Source: Acidimicrobiia bacterium | GTDB taxonomy: Bacteria > Actinomycetota > Acidimicrobiia > Spongiisociales > Spongiisociaceae | NCBI GenBank assembly: GCA_021296345.1 | Contig: JAGWAN010000019.1 | Coordinates: forward strand, 1-60,162 | Length of the DNA: 60,162 bases | Direction: 5' to 3' | In this document: positions 52,173 through 60,162 of the stretch, piece after piece | How the letters are laid out: every line of letters begins with the position of its first letter | Numbering within the stretch: position 1 is the first letter of the stretch | Notes under the pieces: generated by a model | What the model saw: only the letters and a program-made list of their open reading frames with translations | Databases searched by the model: none | Told to the model about the DNA's origin: nothing | Position numbers and translations under genes: made by a program

Positions 52173-52588
52173 GGATGCTCGAGGAGACTCTGCGGAGCCT
52201 TCCCAGGCACCCTCATGGGTCCCCGGAGCGCGGCTCGGCCCGGGAATAGGCGGGGGATGGTCCAGAATCTGTCACACCCCTTCTATACGTTGTCTATCGC
52301 CAAGCACCTACACGGGCCGATGGGGTGAGACCGATCGGAACGGCCGGCCCGAGGGAACATGAAGGCTCATGGAGCGAACAGCCGATTCCCGGCATCCGGC
52401 CGGGTATGGCCGACCACGCTCCAACCAGGATGGGTGGTGGTGGGGGAAGGGGCCCGGTGCGGGGGACCGGGTTGGCCGCGATTTTCGCGGTCTTGCGCGG
52501 CGGGGGGGGACGGCGGGGCGCTGGTTTCTCGGGCTTACCAGTGGCTCCGTTTTCCGCGGGATGACACGTTGTCCGGGCTGGTCGATCC
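52173..52588. other. Gene-free region of about 415 bp with G-rich tracts
   Basis: No credible reading frame on either strand. It lies between convergent ends of the acetyltransferase and SMP-30 genes. Several runs of three to eight G occur on the plus strand between about 52430 and 52540, and a CCGCG/CGCGG hairpin sits among them. Confidence 0.6.
52476..52490. terminator. Candidate hairpin between convergent genes
   Basis: CCGCG (52476-52480), a 5-nt ATTTT loop and CGCGG (52486-52490). It is in the middle of the gene-free region. It lacks a long T-tract after it, so it is a candidate only. Confidence 0.35.
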
Positions 52589-53470
52589 TCAGGTTCCCGC
52601 GAACGGGGGATCCGGAACACCGGTCACGCCCGCATCGATAGCGAACAGGTCCCCGGCCTCGGCCTGACCTGTTTCCGGGTGGCTTCCTCCTCCACCGATG
52701 GACGTGACGAACAGCGTCCCGAGGTCATCGCCGCCGAATGCGGTCATGGTGGGCTTCTCCACCGGCATGTCGATCCGCCGGTCCAGGCGTCCGTCGGGGG
52801 TGAAGCGCAGGACCGCGCCGCCGTGCACGGCGGCAACCCACAGGCAGCCGTCGGAGTCGACGCAGGCCCCGTCCGGCCGTCCCGGTAGGTCGGAGAACTC
52901 CACGAACAGGGTCTCGTTGCGGGCCGCCCCCGTATCGAGGTCGTAGTCGTAGGCCCAGATCGTTTCATGGAGAGAGTCCGCGAAGTACATGCGGTCCCGC
53001 TCGGGGTCGAATGACAGGGCGTTGGGAACCCCCACCTCTCCCCGGATGACAGAGAACGATCCGTCCCCTTCGATCCGGTACAGCTGCCCGGTGAAGCGCC
53101 GGTCTGCCGCCAGTTGGTACATCGATCCGACCCAGTAACGACCGGCCGGATCGGTGCGCCCGTCATTCAAACGGTTCCCGGTACCGGAAGGCTCCAGGGC
53201 CACCCATGGGCTGGTAGTTCCGTCGTCCCAATCGAACCAGACGAGTTCGTTCTCGGCCGCTATCAACAGCCGGCCTGCCTGGCTGGTGCGGACCATTGAT
53301 CCGGGCCGTCCCGGAATGGACCGCGTCTCATCGATGCCGGTCTCCGGGTCGTAACGGTGGACCAGCCGGCCATCGATGTCCTCCCAGTAGAGCACCGACT
53401 CCTCCGGGCTCCATAGCGGGCACTCACCCAGCAGCGCACCCGCCCGTACCGCTACGTCAATAGTTACCAA
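52589..53470 (-). CDS. SMP-30/gluconolactonase-family protein
   Basis: A 293-residue beta-propeller. LLGECPLWSPEESVLYWEDI is the N-terminal SMP-30 signature with the metal Glu, NRLNDGRTDPAGRYWVGSM the central one, VGVPNALSFDPERDRMYFADS and LPGRPDGACVDSDGCLWVA the later metal Asn and Asp regions. Family members are lactonases for sugar lactones. The TTG at 53470 is preferred because GGAGGG lies 5 nt upstream. Confidence 0.9.
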   Translation of the reverse strand: MVTIDVAVRAGALLGECPLWSPEESVLYWEDIDGRLVHRYDPETGIDETRSIPGRPGSMVRTSQAGRLLIAAENELVWFDWDDGTTSPWVALEPSGTGNRLNDGRTDPAGRYWVGSMYQLAADRRFTGQLYRIEGDGSFSVIRGEVGVPNALSFDPERDRMYFADSLHETIWAYDYDLDTGAARNETLFVEFSDLPGRPDGACVDSDGCLWVAAVHGGAVLRFTPDGRLDRRIDMPVEKPTMTAFGGDDLGTLFVTSIGGGGSHPETGQAEAGDLFAIDAGVTGVPDPPFAGT

Positions 53471-53530
53471 GATGGCCCTCCGTTCCTCCAATTGGTGCCA
53501 TCGTCACCGCGACCTTTCCTCGGCCTCAGC

Positions 53531-54604
53531 CTAAATCCTGATGACCAGGCTGCCGGTGTGGCGCTTGGCCAGAAACGCCTCCTGGGCGGAATGAATGTCC
53601 TCCAACCGGTACACGCCACCGACGACCGCCCGGACCTGCCCGCTCTCGATGTGGCCGACCAGGTCCGAGAAGACCCGCGGTTCGTAGACGGTTGCGCCGT
53701 GCAGTGTCAGGTCTTTGAGGTATAGGGTCCGCAGGTCGAGTTCCACCATCGGCCCGGCAATGGCCCCGGACGTCACGTACCCGCCCCGCGGCCGCAATGC
53801 TTCCAGCCATCCGCCGAAGTCGGGACCACCCACCACGTCGGCCACCGCATGAAAGGGGCCTCCGTTGGCCTCCATCGCGTCCTCGGCGACTCGTTCGGCC
53901 TGCCGGACCACGATCCGGTCCGCGCCGAGGGCGGCCACATCATCGAGCTTGGCCGCGCTTGTTATGGCGACCACCCGGGCACCCCGCAGCTTGGCCAGTT
54001 GTACCAGGGCGCTGCCCACCCCGCCGGAGGCACCGGGCACGGCAATCGTCTCGCCGCTCCTCAGGTCGATCCTTGCCAGCATGTGCTCTGCAGTGGACCA
54101 CGAACACGCGAACGTGGCCAGCTCCACGTCGGAGAGGTCACTGGAAACCGGGTGGACGTTCTCGCTCGGCACCGAGCAATACTCTGCGAACCCGCCGTCG
54201 CGCTCGCTTCCCAGATAGCCCGCCGATCGCTGGTCTCCGGAGTGACGGCCACCGCGCAGCCAGGGATCGACGAGGACCCGCCGTCCGATGAGATCGTCGG
54301 CGACGCCGCCTCCGACCTCGGTCACCGTTCCCACGACATCAGCCCCCTGGATGCGCGGGTAAGCCAATCCTCCCCGACTCCAGCCGGCGTCGTGGAGGCC
54401 GGCCTCTCTGTAGGCGGACCCGGTGGTGGCGGTGGTGACGGAGCGGCTGTACCAACCCACCCGGGTGTTGATATCGGTGTTATTCACACCGCAGGCGGCA
54501 ACGCGCACCAATACCTCGCCAGGTCCGACCTCCGGTACCGGCACATCGTCTCGCACCTCCAGCATCGCCGGCCCGCCCACCCCCAGTAGCAGAGCCGCCC
54601 TCAT
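53531..54604 (-). CDS. Quinone-oxidoreductase/zinc-type alcohol dehydrogenase-like protein
   Basis: A 357-residue MDR-family enzyme. VPEVGPGEVLVRVAACGVNNTDIN, QGADVVGTVTEVG, and the nucleotide-binding PGASGGVGSALVQLAKLRGA are family motifs. The structural zinc cluster is absent, as in quinone oxidoreductase-like members. The ATG at 54604 fits the usual MRAALL start; an earlier ATG at 54655 is possible. Confidence 0.87.
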   Translation of the reverse strand: MRAALLLGVGGPAMLEVRDDVPVPEVGPGEVLVRVAACGVNNTDINTRVGWYSRSVTTATTGSAYREAGLHDAGWSRGGLAYPRIQGADVVGTVTEVGGGVADDLIGRRVLVDPWLRGGRHSGDQRSAGYLGSERDGGFAEYCSVPSENVHPVSSDLSDVELATFACSWSTAEHMLARIDLRSGETIAVPGASGGVGSALVQLAKLRGARVVAITSAAKLDDVAALGADRIVVRQAERVAEDAMEANGGPFHAVADVVGGPDFGGWLEALRPRGGYVTSGAIAGPMVELDLRTLYLKDLTLHGATVYEPRVFSDLVGHIESGQVRAVVGGVYRLEDIHSAQEAFLAKRHTGSLVIRI

Positions 54605-54710
54605 GGTCCGTGACCCGGACGGATGCCCCGGTGTCTTCCGTTCAACGTTGCTCATCGCGGCAGTTCCATCCCCACCGGACGGATGCCGGGCAACGCACTC
54701 GGGGCTTGCC

Positions 54711-55886
54711 TCACCACAGCTGAGTTGCCGCTGTCTCGGTGTAGTAGAACGGGCCTTCCCGGAACTCGAACGGGGTGTCGTCATAGCCCTCGAACCGGAG
54801 CGCTTCCTGGGCGCGGATGTCGTAGAAGGGCTCCTGGTCGAGCATCAGCTGGGCGACCGCCTCCGCGGTTGCCAGTCGCTGGACTCCTCCGCCCCCGAAC
54901 CCGGTTGCCACGAACAGGCCTTCGGGGCCGAAGCGTCCTACCAGCGGCCAGGCGTCCGGCGTCGATGCCAGCACACCGGCCCATCCGCCCGCGACCCTGG
55001 CCTCCCGGAGGGCCGGAACCCTCCTCTGGAGGAGCTCCAGCCACCTGGTCGCAGTAGTCGGATCGGGATGGCGGGAGAATCGATCCACGTCGACGCCGAT
55101 ATCGGACGGAGGGAGTCCCAGGAGCAGGGTCGCGGGGGAACGAGGCATCACGTAGTGCCCGGCCTCGAACTCGGACATGAACCGGAGGCCGCCGTGGTCG
55201 CCCACCACGATCAACGCTTGAAGGACGAAGCTCTTGGTAGGCAGGAAGATGCTGCTCCGGGCCAGTAACGTTGCCGACCAGGCCCCGGCAGCCACCAGAA
55301 CCCTCGGCGCGAGGACATGGTGGCCGGCCGTCACCACTCCCGAGACGCGGCCGCGGTCGACGGTTAGCCGGTCTACGGCGCAACCCTCCCAGATCTCCGC
55401 ACCCGCGTTCCTGGCCATGCCCGCCAGTGTCACGCTCAGGGTCTGGGAGAACACGAACCCGTCGGTTGCGGTGTAATAACCGCCTGCCAGGTCATCCGTC
55501 CGCAGGTTCGGCCAGCGTGAGGCGATCAAGTCAGGATCGAGGTACTCGCCGGCCACTCCGAGCCGCGCCGCCAGATCCACCCTGGCCCGTAAGGCGCTCC
55601 CCCCGTCCTGGCTGGTGGCAATCTGCAACCCGCCCACCACATGGAACCTGACCATCCCGCCGGTAACCCGGTCCAGTTCGTCGATGATGGCTCTCGTCCT
55701 GAGCAGGACCGCCAGGTTGGCGGGCGAGGTCGACTCCTGGGGGATGTGGCCCGCCGCCAGGGCGCTGGACTCCGAAGCGATGGTGCCGCGTTCCAGCACC
55801 GCCACCCTGAACCTGCCCTCCGCCAGCTTCCACGCTGCGAGCAGGCCGGGTAGTCCGGCGCCGATGACCACTGCGTCGTATCGCAT
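54711..55886 (-). CDS. FAD-dependent oxidoreductase, DAO family (second copy type)
   Basis: A 391-residue protein with an N-terminal Rossmann fold (YDAVVIGAGLPGLLAAWKLA), a conserved mid-domain AAGAWSATLLARSS, and a C-terminal TPDAWPLVGRFGPEGLFVAT then GFGGGGVQRLATAEAVA. Resembles glycine/D-amino-acid or sarcosine oxidases. Its DAO-family sequence differs from the hut-operon enzyme and is shorter. It lies about 50 nt downstream of the threonine-synthase-like gene on the same strand. Confidence 0.87.
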   Translation of the reverse strand: MRYDAVVIGAGLPGLLAAWKLAEGRFRVAVLERGTIASESSALAAGHIPQESTSPANLAVLLRTRAIIDELDRVTGGMVRFHVVGGLQIATSQDGGSALRARVDLAARLGVAGEYLDPDLIASRWPNLRTDDLAGGYYTATDGFVFSQTLSVTLAGMARNAGAEIWEGCAVDRLTVDRGRVSGVVTAGHHVLAPRVLVAAGAWSATLLARSSIFLPTKSFVLQALIVVGDHGGLRFMSEFEAGHYVMPRSPATLLLGLPPSDIGVDVDRFSRHPDPTTATRWLELLQRRVPALREARVAGGWAGVLASTPDAWPLVGRFGPEGLFVATGFGGGGVQRLATAEAVAQLMLDQEPFYDIRAQEALRFEGYDDTPFEFREGPFYYTETAATQLW

Positions 55887-55939
55887 CGGTCTCGGTCAGC
55901 GCGGCGCGCCGGGCCGGCGGGGAACGGATCCGGTTGCGG

Positions 55940-57178
55940 TCAAGAAACCCCCACCGACTCCGGGTCACTCGCGAGACGCTCCAGCCAGGCGCGGTCCGGG
56001 CTCACGATCTCGTCTCCCTCCGTAAGGAGTTCCGTGGTTTCGGGCCACTTGGGTCCGGCGCCGGTGAACAGGCACACCACGGTCTCTCCCTCCCGGATGA
56101 TCCCGTCCCTCGCCAGTGCCCAGGCTCCGGCCAGCGAGGCTGCCGAGGAGGGTTCGGGGCTCAAGCCCGCGGAAGCCGCATAACGGGTGGCGGCCACCAT
56201 CTCGGGGTCCGTCAGGTCGATCGCCTGTCCTCCGGACTCCCGGATCGCTCGCAGGGTCATGGATCCGCCGGTGGGATCCCCGATCGACAGGGCGATCGTC
56301 TGCGGATCCTCGATGTAGGGGACGGTGTTCGAACCTTCGCGGAAGGCTCGAACGATCGGGTTCGCACCGGTCGGCTGGACGCCGTGAACCTTCGGGATCG
56401 AATCCGTCCAGCCCAGCCGGGCCATCTCCCCGAAGGCCTTCCAGGGTCCGTACAGACCATCGCCTGCCGCAATGGGCACGATGAAATGATCCGGGACCCG
56501 CCCGAGCGCCAGCGCCGCGTCGTACGCCATGGTCTTGTAACCCTCCATGCCGTACGGTGTGGCAACCGGGTTGGGCGTCATGTAGGTGGAGGGATACCAG
56601 CCGTGGTCACGCACGAAGCTCTCGAGGGGCGGCCGGCGATCCATCTCCACGATCACGGTGGCGCCGAACAGCCTCATCCACCGGCGTTGCACTTCCGGTG
56701 CCCTGGGATCGACCAGGACTGCGCATTGCATGCCGCCCCTGGCGGCGTAGGCGGCTGCGCTCATGCCGTGATTCCCGGTCGTGGAACAGGCCACTCGGTC
56801 GTATCCCAGCTGGCGCGCCATCGATTGGGCCGCGGAGTGGAACCGGTCCTTGAACGAATAGGTCGGGTTCACGCTTTCGTTCTGGATCCACAGGTCGGCG
56901 AGGGGATTGGCGGCCGACTGGGGCAGCCGCACCAGCGGGGCGCCTCCCTCTCCGAGGGTGATAACCGCCGACTCATCCCTTACCGGAAGCAGTTCCTTGT
57001 ATCGCCATATCGACCGGTCGGTCCGATCCCGCCAGTCTCCGTAGGAGACGGCGGCAGCCACCCGGTCCTCGTCGTAGACCGTCTCGAGAGCACCGCCGCA
57101 ATCCCGGCATCCGAAGAAATGGCCACCCAGATCCGTCTCCAGGTGGCATTCGACGCATCGTAAACCCTCGGCGAACAT
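55940..57178 (-). CDS. Threonine-synthase-like PLP enzyme
   Basis: A 412-residue fold-type II PLP enzyme with an N-terminal zinc ribbon (CVECHLETDLGGHFFGCRDC). NPTYSFKDRFHSAAQSMARQ holds the cofactor Lys, STTGNHGMSAAAYAARGG the substrate loop, and IVPIAAGDGLYGPWKAF the phosphate loop. Similar to ThrC-type threonine synthases and related amino-acid lyases. ATG 57178 is preceded by GGGAGG at 5 nt spacing, which fixes the start. Divergent from the D-threonine-aldolase-like gene. A role other than threonine biosynthesis is possible from the context. Confidence 0.87.
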   Translation of the reverse strand: MFAEGLRCVECHLETDLGGHFFGCRDCGGALETVYDEDRVAAAVSYGDWRDRTDRSIWRYKELLPVRDESAVITLGEGGAPLVRLPQSAANPLADLWIQNESVNPTYSFKDRFHSAAQSMARQLGYDRVACSTTGNHGMSAAAYAARGGMQCAVLVDPRAPEVQRRWMRLFGATVIVEMDRRPPLESFVRDHGWYPSTYMTPNPVATPYGMEGYKTMAYDAALALGRVPDHFIVPIAAGDGLYGPWKAFGEMARLGWTDSIPKVHGVQPTGANPIVRAFREGSNTVPYIEDPQTIALSIGDPTGGSMTLRAIRESGGQAIDLTDPEMVAATRYAASAGLSPEPSSAASLAGAWALARDGIIREGETVVCLFTGAGPKWPETTELLTEGDEIVSPDRAWLERLASDPESVGVS

Positions 57179-57333
57179 GTCAACCTCCCGGACAGACCCA
57201 GTGGTCGCGTACGGAGCCATCCACCTAGGCCGTTCCTGGGGAGGATAACTGTTCCCCGGAGCCGCACGGTGGGTGAAATCCAGTCCCTACCGACCCTCCA
57301 TATACTCGCTAGGGAGATCACAAGGAGGCACGG

Positions 57334-58488
57334 GTGGAGACAGGCGACCGAGGACCGAACGAGAGCCTCATCGGGGTTCCTGGATCGCGCCACCAGCTGG
57401 GGACACCTTCACTGGTCGTAGATGTGGACATCATGGACGCCAACATCGCAGAGATGGCCCGGCACGCCACAAGCCACGGCTATGAGGTAAGGCCGGTCGG
57501 CAAGATACACAAATCGATCGAGATCACCCGCCGTCAGGTGGAGGCGGGGGGTCGCGGACCCTGCTGTGCCACCTTGGCGGAAGTGGAGGTGATGGTCGGT
57601 GCCGGGTTCAGCGATGTGATGCTGTTCACCTCCGTGGTCACGGCTCCCAAGCTGGATCGGCTCGCCGAGATCAACGCCCGCGCCGAAGGGCTGATCGTGT
57701 GCGCCGACCACGCCGCCAACGTCATTCAGTTGGGCGAGGCGGCGCGCCGCTCGGGCCGCCCCATCAAGGTCCTCGTGGACCTGGAGACGGGGAGTTACCG
57801 CACCGGGATCGCCGACGAGGATGAGGCGGTCGCCCTGGCCCGCCTCATCGTGGATACCGAGGGCCTCGAATACTCCGGTGTACAGGGCTACACCGGTCAC
57901 CACATGAACACGGTCGATTTCGAGGCTCGCCGCTCCCGGGGACTGGATGTGCTGGAACCGGTTGTCCGGGTGACGGAACGGCTCCGGGCCGAGGGTCTCG
58001 ATCCCGAGATCGTGTCCGGAGGCGGTACGGGGACGCACGACATCGACCACGAGTTGGGGGTCTTCACCGAGATTCAGGCCGGTACCTACGTGCTCATGGA
58101 CACCAACTACTACAACGTGGTCCAGCGGCGTGACGACCCGAGCCCGTTCGGACCGGCCCTGTTCGTGCGGACCACCGTCATCAGCAACTGCCAGCCCGGG
58201 TTCGCCATCACTGACGCCGGTATCAAGGAAGTGGACGTGATCTTCGGCATCGATAACCCGGCCATCCTGCGCGGGGCGCCTCCTGGAGCCGTCTACGAGG
58301 TAGTGGGCGACGACATGGGCAAGGTCACCTTCGCCGATCCCGGGCGGGACCGCCTAGAGGTGGGCGACGTGGTGGAGATCCTCCCTCCCCACTGCTACCA
58401 GACGATCGTCCTATACCGCTACTTCCATGTGGTGAGCGGCGACACCCTGGTAGACATCTGGCCGGTCGACGCCTACGACAACTGGTAA
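57334..58488 (+). CDS. D-threonine-aldolase/D-serine-dehydratase-like PLP enzyme (alanine-racemase fold)
   Basis: A 384-residue protein of the DSD1/D-threonine-aldolase family. TPSLVVDVDIMDANIAEMAR is the N-terminal barrel strand, VRPVGKIHKSIEITRRQ holds the PLP Lys, ATLAEVEVMVGAGFSDVMLF, YTGHHMN, and SGGGTGTHDID follow. The C-terminal metal site is ILPPHCYQTIV. It cleaves beta-hydroxy-D-amino acids or dehydrates D-serine. AAGGAGG at 57322-57328 fixes GTG 57334, and TATACT at 57301-57306 is a likely -10. Confidence 0.9.
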   Translation: METGDRGPNESLIGVPGSRHQLGTPSLVVDVDIMDANIAEMARHATSHGYEVRPVGKIHKSIEITRRQVEAGGRGPCCATLAEVEVMVGAGFSDVMLFTSVVTAPKLDRLAEINARAEGLIVCADHAANVIQLGEAARRSGRPIKVLVDLETGSYRTGIADEDEAVALARLIVDTEGLEYSGVQGYTGHHMNTVDFEARRSRGLDVLEPVVRVTERLRAEGLDPEIVSGGGTGTHDIDHELGVFTEIQAGTYVLMDTNYYNVVQRRDDPSPFGPALFVRTTVISNCQPGFAITDAGIKEVDVIFGIDNPAILRGAPPGAVYEVVGDDMGKVTFADPGRDRLEVGDVVEILPPHCYQTIVLYRYFHVVSGDTLVDIWPVDAYDNW

Positions 58489-58510
58489 CCGGAGTTGCTT
58501 CAGGCGAGCA

Positions 58511-59800
58511 TCACGATGGGAACCTGGCCAGTGTCAGGTCGATGTCGAGAGTCTCGTCGCCTCTCTGCAAGGTCACCGTTATCCGGTCATCCGCCCGGTA
58601 ACTCCGTAGCCTGGCCACCATCTGGGGCATGGACCTCACGGCGACACCGTCCAGCGCCACGATCACGTCGCCATCCTCAGCGCCGGCATCTCCTATAGCG
58701 GACTCCTCCAAGATGCTTATCTCTACCCCGAGCGGGGACTCCACTCCGTCCTCGAGTTCGCTGAACGCCGAACTTCCTCTGACCCCCAAGAAGGCGTGCC
58801 GAACCTCGCCTTCCGACATGAGATCGGCGACGATTCCCTCGACCAGGTTGATGGGAACGGCGAATCCCAGACCCTCGGCGCCTACGTCGCTCAGCCCGAT
58901 GGCGGTCGTGATGCCTAGCAGGAGACCATGAACGTCCAAGAGGGCGCCCCCGCTCGATCCCCGGGTTATGGGAGCGTCGGTTTGCAGCAGTCCGTACAGG
59001 CTGTCGCCGGTGATGGGATTGGTCACCAGAGTCCGGTCGAAAGCAGAGATTACCCCTGCGGTTACGGATGGGCCGCCGTCGAGTCCCAGGGGATTGCCCA
59101 CCGCGATGGCAGGTTCGCCGGTGCGCAGGCCCTCCATCGAGCCGAATCGTATGTACGGGAGGCCGCCGGCCTCGACCTTCAGCACGGCGATGTCCATGAG
59201 GGGGTCGCTGCCGACCCTCTCCGCCGGATAGGACAGGCCGTCCGACATGATCACTCTCAGGGTGTCGGCGCCATCTACCACATGGTGGTTGGTGATGATG
59301 AAGCCATCGGAGCTGATCACCACACCGCTTCCCGAACCGTCACGGCGCGACTCCTCGTCGAGGCTCTGGACGGTCACGATCGAGGGAATGGCCCGGGAGG
59401 CCACGACCGCCACCAGGTCGGCGGGGGCGAACACAGGAACAGTGGTCTCAACGGTGGCCCCGGCCGGAGGAGGTTCAGGCTCGGGCAGGATCGAACTGGA
59501 GGTCGTCTCGATTGGCGCCGGCCGGGTGGCAGCGGTGGTTACCCCGGGTTGAACCGGAGTTTCCTGCGGGGCCGGACCGTGGACCACCTCCCTCACCTCG
59601 ACGACCTCGGTGACTCGTACGATCTCGCGATCGAAGGCGCCTGCCATCCATAGGGCGGTAGTTGTGGCAGCGGCTGCCAGCAGCGCCGAACCCAACGCCA
59701 TCCGGAAGCCGGAATACCCTCGATCCCGCGTTTGATCGCGTGGTCGTTCGTCCCTCTCCTCGCTGCTCTGCGTGGAGGAGGGTGGGTCAGCGGCGTCCAT
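58511..59800 (-). CDS. HtrA/DegP-type trypsin-like serine protease with PDZ domain
   Basis: A 429-residue envelope protease. A charged N-terminus precedes a single transmembrane helix (MALGSALLAAAATTTALWM) and a Pro/Thr-rich linker. The catalytic triad is visible as His in ITNHHVVDGADTL, Asp in MDIAVLKVEAGG and Ser in RGSSGGALLDVHG. A PDZ-like domain follows (HAFLGVRG and DGDVIVALDGVAVRSM). It degrades or senses misfolded extracytoplasmic proteins. Convergent with the D-threonine-aldolase-like gene (22 nt apart). Confidence 0.93.
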   Translation of the reverse strand: MDAADPPSSTQSSEERDERPRDQTRDRGYSGFRMALGSALLAAAATTTALWMAGAFDREIVRVTEVVEVREVVHGPAPQETPVQPGVTTAATRPAPIETTSSSILPEPEPPPAGATVETTVPVFAPADLVAVVASRAIPSIVTVQSLDEESRRDGSGSGVVISSDGFIITNHHVVDGADTLRVIMSDGLSYPAERVGSDPLMDIAVLKVEAGGLPYIRFGSMEGLRTGEPAIAVGNPLGLDGGPSVTAGVISAFDRTLVTNPITGDSLYGLLQTDAPITRGSSGGALLDVHGLLLGITTAIGLSDVGAEGLGFAVPINLVEGIVADLMSEGEVRHAFLGVRGSSAFSELEDGVESPLGVEISILEESAIGDAGAEDGDVIVALDGVAVRSMPQMVARLRSYRADDRITVTLQRGDETLDIDLTLARFPS

Positions 59801-59916
59801 AGACCGCCAATACTACGGATCCGCCGGATGTACCTACAACACCTAGGCAGGCTCCCGGCTTACCGACGCTTGCGCTTTGCGGAGGGGGCGGTCTGGCGTC
59901 GGAGTTCAGGACGCTT

Positions 59917-60162
59917 CTAGAGGAAGCCTCTCGGGACCGAAGTGTGCCAGGTGCGGGAGAAGTGGGGCTTGCCGCCGGCCCGGACCTCCAATGCGGTCAC
60001 TCCGTGGAAGGAGTCCGAGCTCCCCACGACGCGGGTGGAGCTTCTGACCTCGGTCCGGGAGCCTCCGTGGTCGACATCGAAGCGGTATTCGGCTTCGACG
60101 CTAGAAGCGGCCGGGTCGGCCCGGACGGTGGTGACCTTGAAATCCATGTGGGTGTAGATCCG
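59917..60162 (-). CDS. C-terminal fragment of a probable CocE/NonD-family hydrolase (runs off the right edge)
   Basis: The frame is open to the right edge, so only the last 81 residues are seen. The segment GVTALEVRAGGKPHFSRTWHTSVPRGFL-type ending (shown here in parts) resembles the C-terminal jelly-roll of CocE/NonD (X-Pro dipeptidyl-peptidase S15-like) acyl esterases, whose ends have a similar F-R-W-x-x-x-x-P-R pattern. The catalytic domain is outside the window. The assignment rests on the tail only. Confidence 0.5.
   Translation of the reverse strand, partial: RIYTHMDFKVTTVRADPAASSVEAEYRFDVDHGGSRTEVRSSTRVVGSSDSFHGVTALEVRAGGKPHFSRTWHTSVPRGFL

Noticed and set aside
1..60162. tRNA, rRNA, CRISPR arrays, insertion sequences, integrases, prophage genes
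   Set aside because: None recognised by reading both strands for typical motifs; a dedicated search could still find a small RNA.

Overview
The window is a GC-rich (mid to high 60s %, by eye) bacterial chromosome segment. It has many GTG/TTG starts, strong AAGGAGG-type ribosome sites at some genes and apparently leaderless starts at others, and a RecC-RecB-RecD helicase-nuclease. This suggests an actinobacterium (Actinomycetota), perhaps an uncultured Acidimicrobiia-like lineage. No rRNA or other phylogenetic marker is present, so the assignment is tentative. No tRNA, rRNA, CRISPR array, transposase or integrase was recognised.

Layout. 0-4 kb is a defence-type tail: the C-terminus of a type I restriction HsdR subunit, a YgjP/DUF45 metallopeptidase, an Abi-like HEPN gene, a gene-poor gap, then a DUF5343 gene broken by one in-frame amber codon and coupled to a Swt1-type HEPN gene. 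4-9.4 kb holds a nucleoside hydrolase, a VapBC module between two copies of a 31-bp repeat, an EEP-family phosphoesterase, a DUF488 protein and an SDR/DUF2867 protein. 9.5-18.1 kb is recC-recB-recD with ATGA overlaps, followed by MazEF and HigBA toxin-antitoxin modules and an acyltransferase carrying an ankyrin-like insertion.

22-33.6 kb is the most distinctive part, a histidine-utilisation locus. A divergent regulator unit (iclR-hutH) faces a seven-gene minus-strand operon from one good promoter: hutU, an MttB-family methyltransferase, an uncharacterised gene, a peptide-deformylase homologue, hutF, hutI and a DAO-type flavin oxidoreductase. Neighbouring genes overlap or lie within about 11 nt. 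HutF yields N-formylglutamate, no hutG is visible, and the deformylase homologue overlaps hutF, so it may do the HutG step. The MttB and DAO enzymes could demethylate an N-methylated histidine such as histidine betaine before HutH. Both ideas are inference.

33.7-37.4 kb has an AAA/DUF4143 ATPase, a divergent S-adenosylhomocysteine hydrolase-like protein and a zinc alcohol dehydrogenase. 37.5-44.4 kb is a NitT/TauT-type ABC importer followed by three amidohydrolase-superfamily genes. 44.4-49.9 kb has a glutamine-synthetase-like ligase divergent from a class III aminotransferase, a threonine-dehydratase-like enzyme directly followed by an aspartate-dehydrogenase-like protein, and a phytanoyl-CoA dioxygenase-family oxygenase. 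50-60 kb has an MFS transporter, a GNAT acetyltransferase, an SMP-30-family protein, a quinone-oxidoreductase-like protein, a second DAO-family oxidase, a threonine-synthase-like enzyme, a D-threonine-aldolase-like enzyme, an HtrA-type protease and the C-terminus of a probable CocE/NonD hydrolase. Overall this is a catabolic region for amino-acid-derived nitrogen compounds, interspersed with defence and toxin-antitoxin genes.
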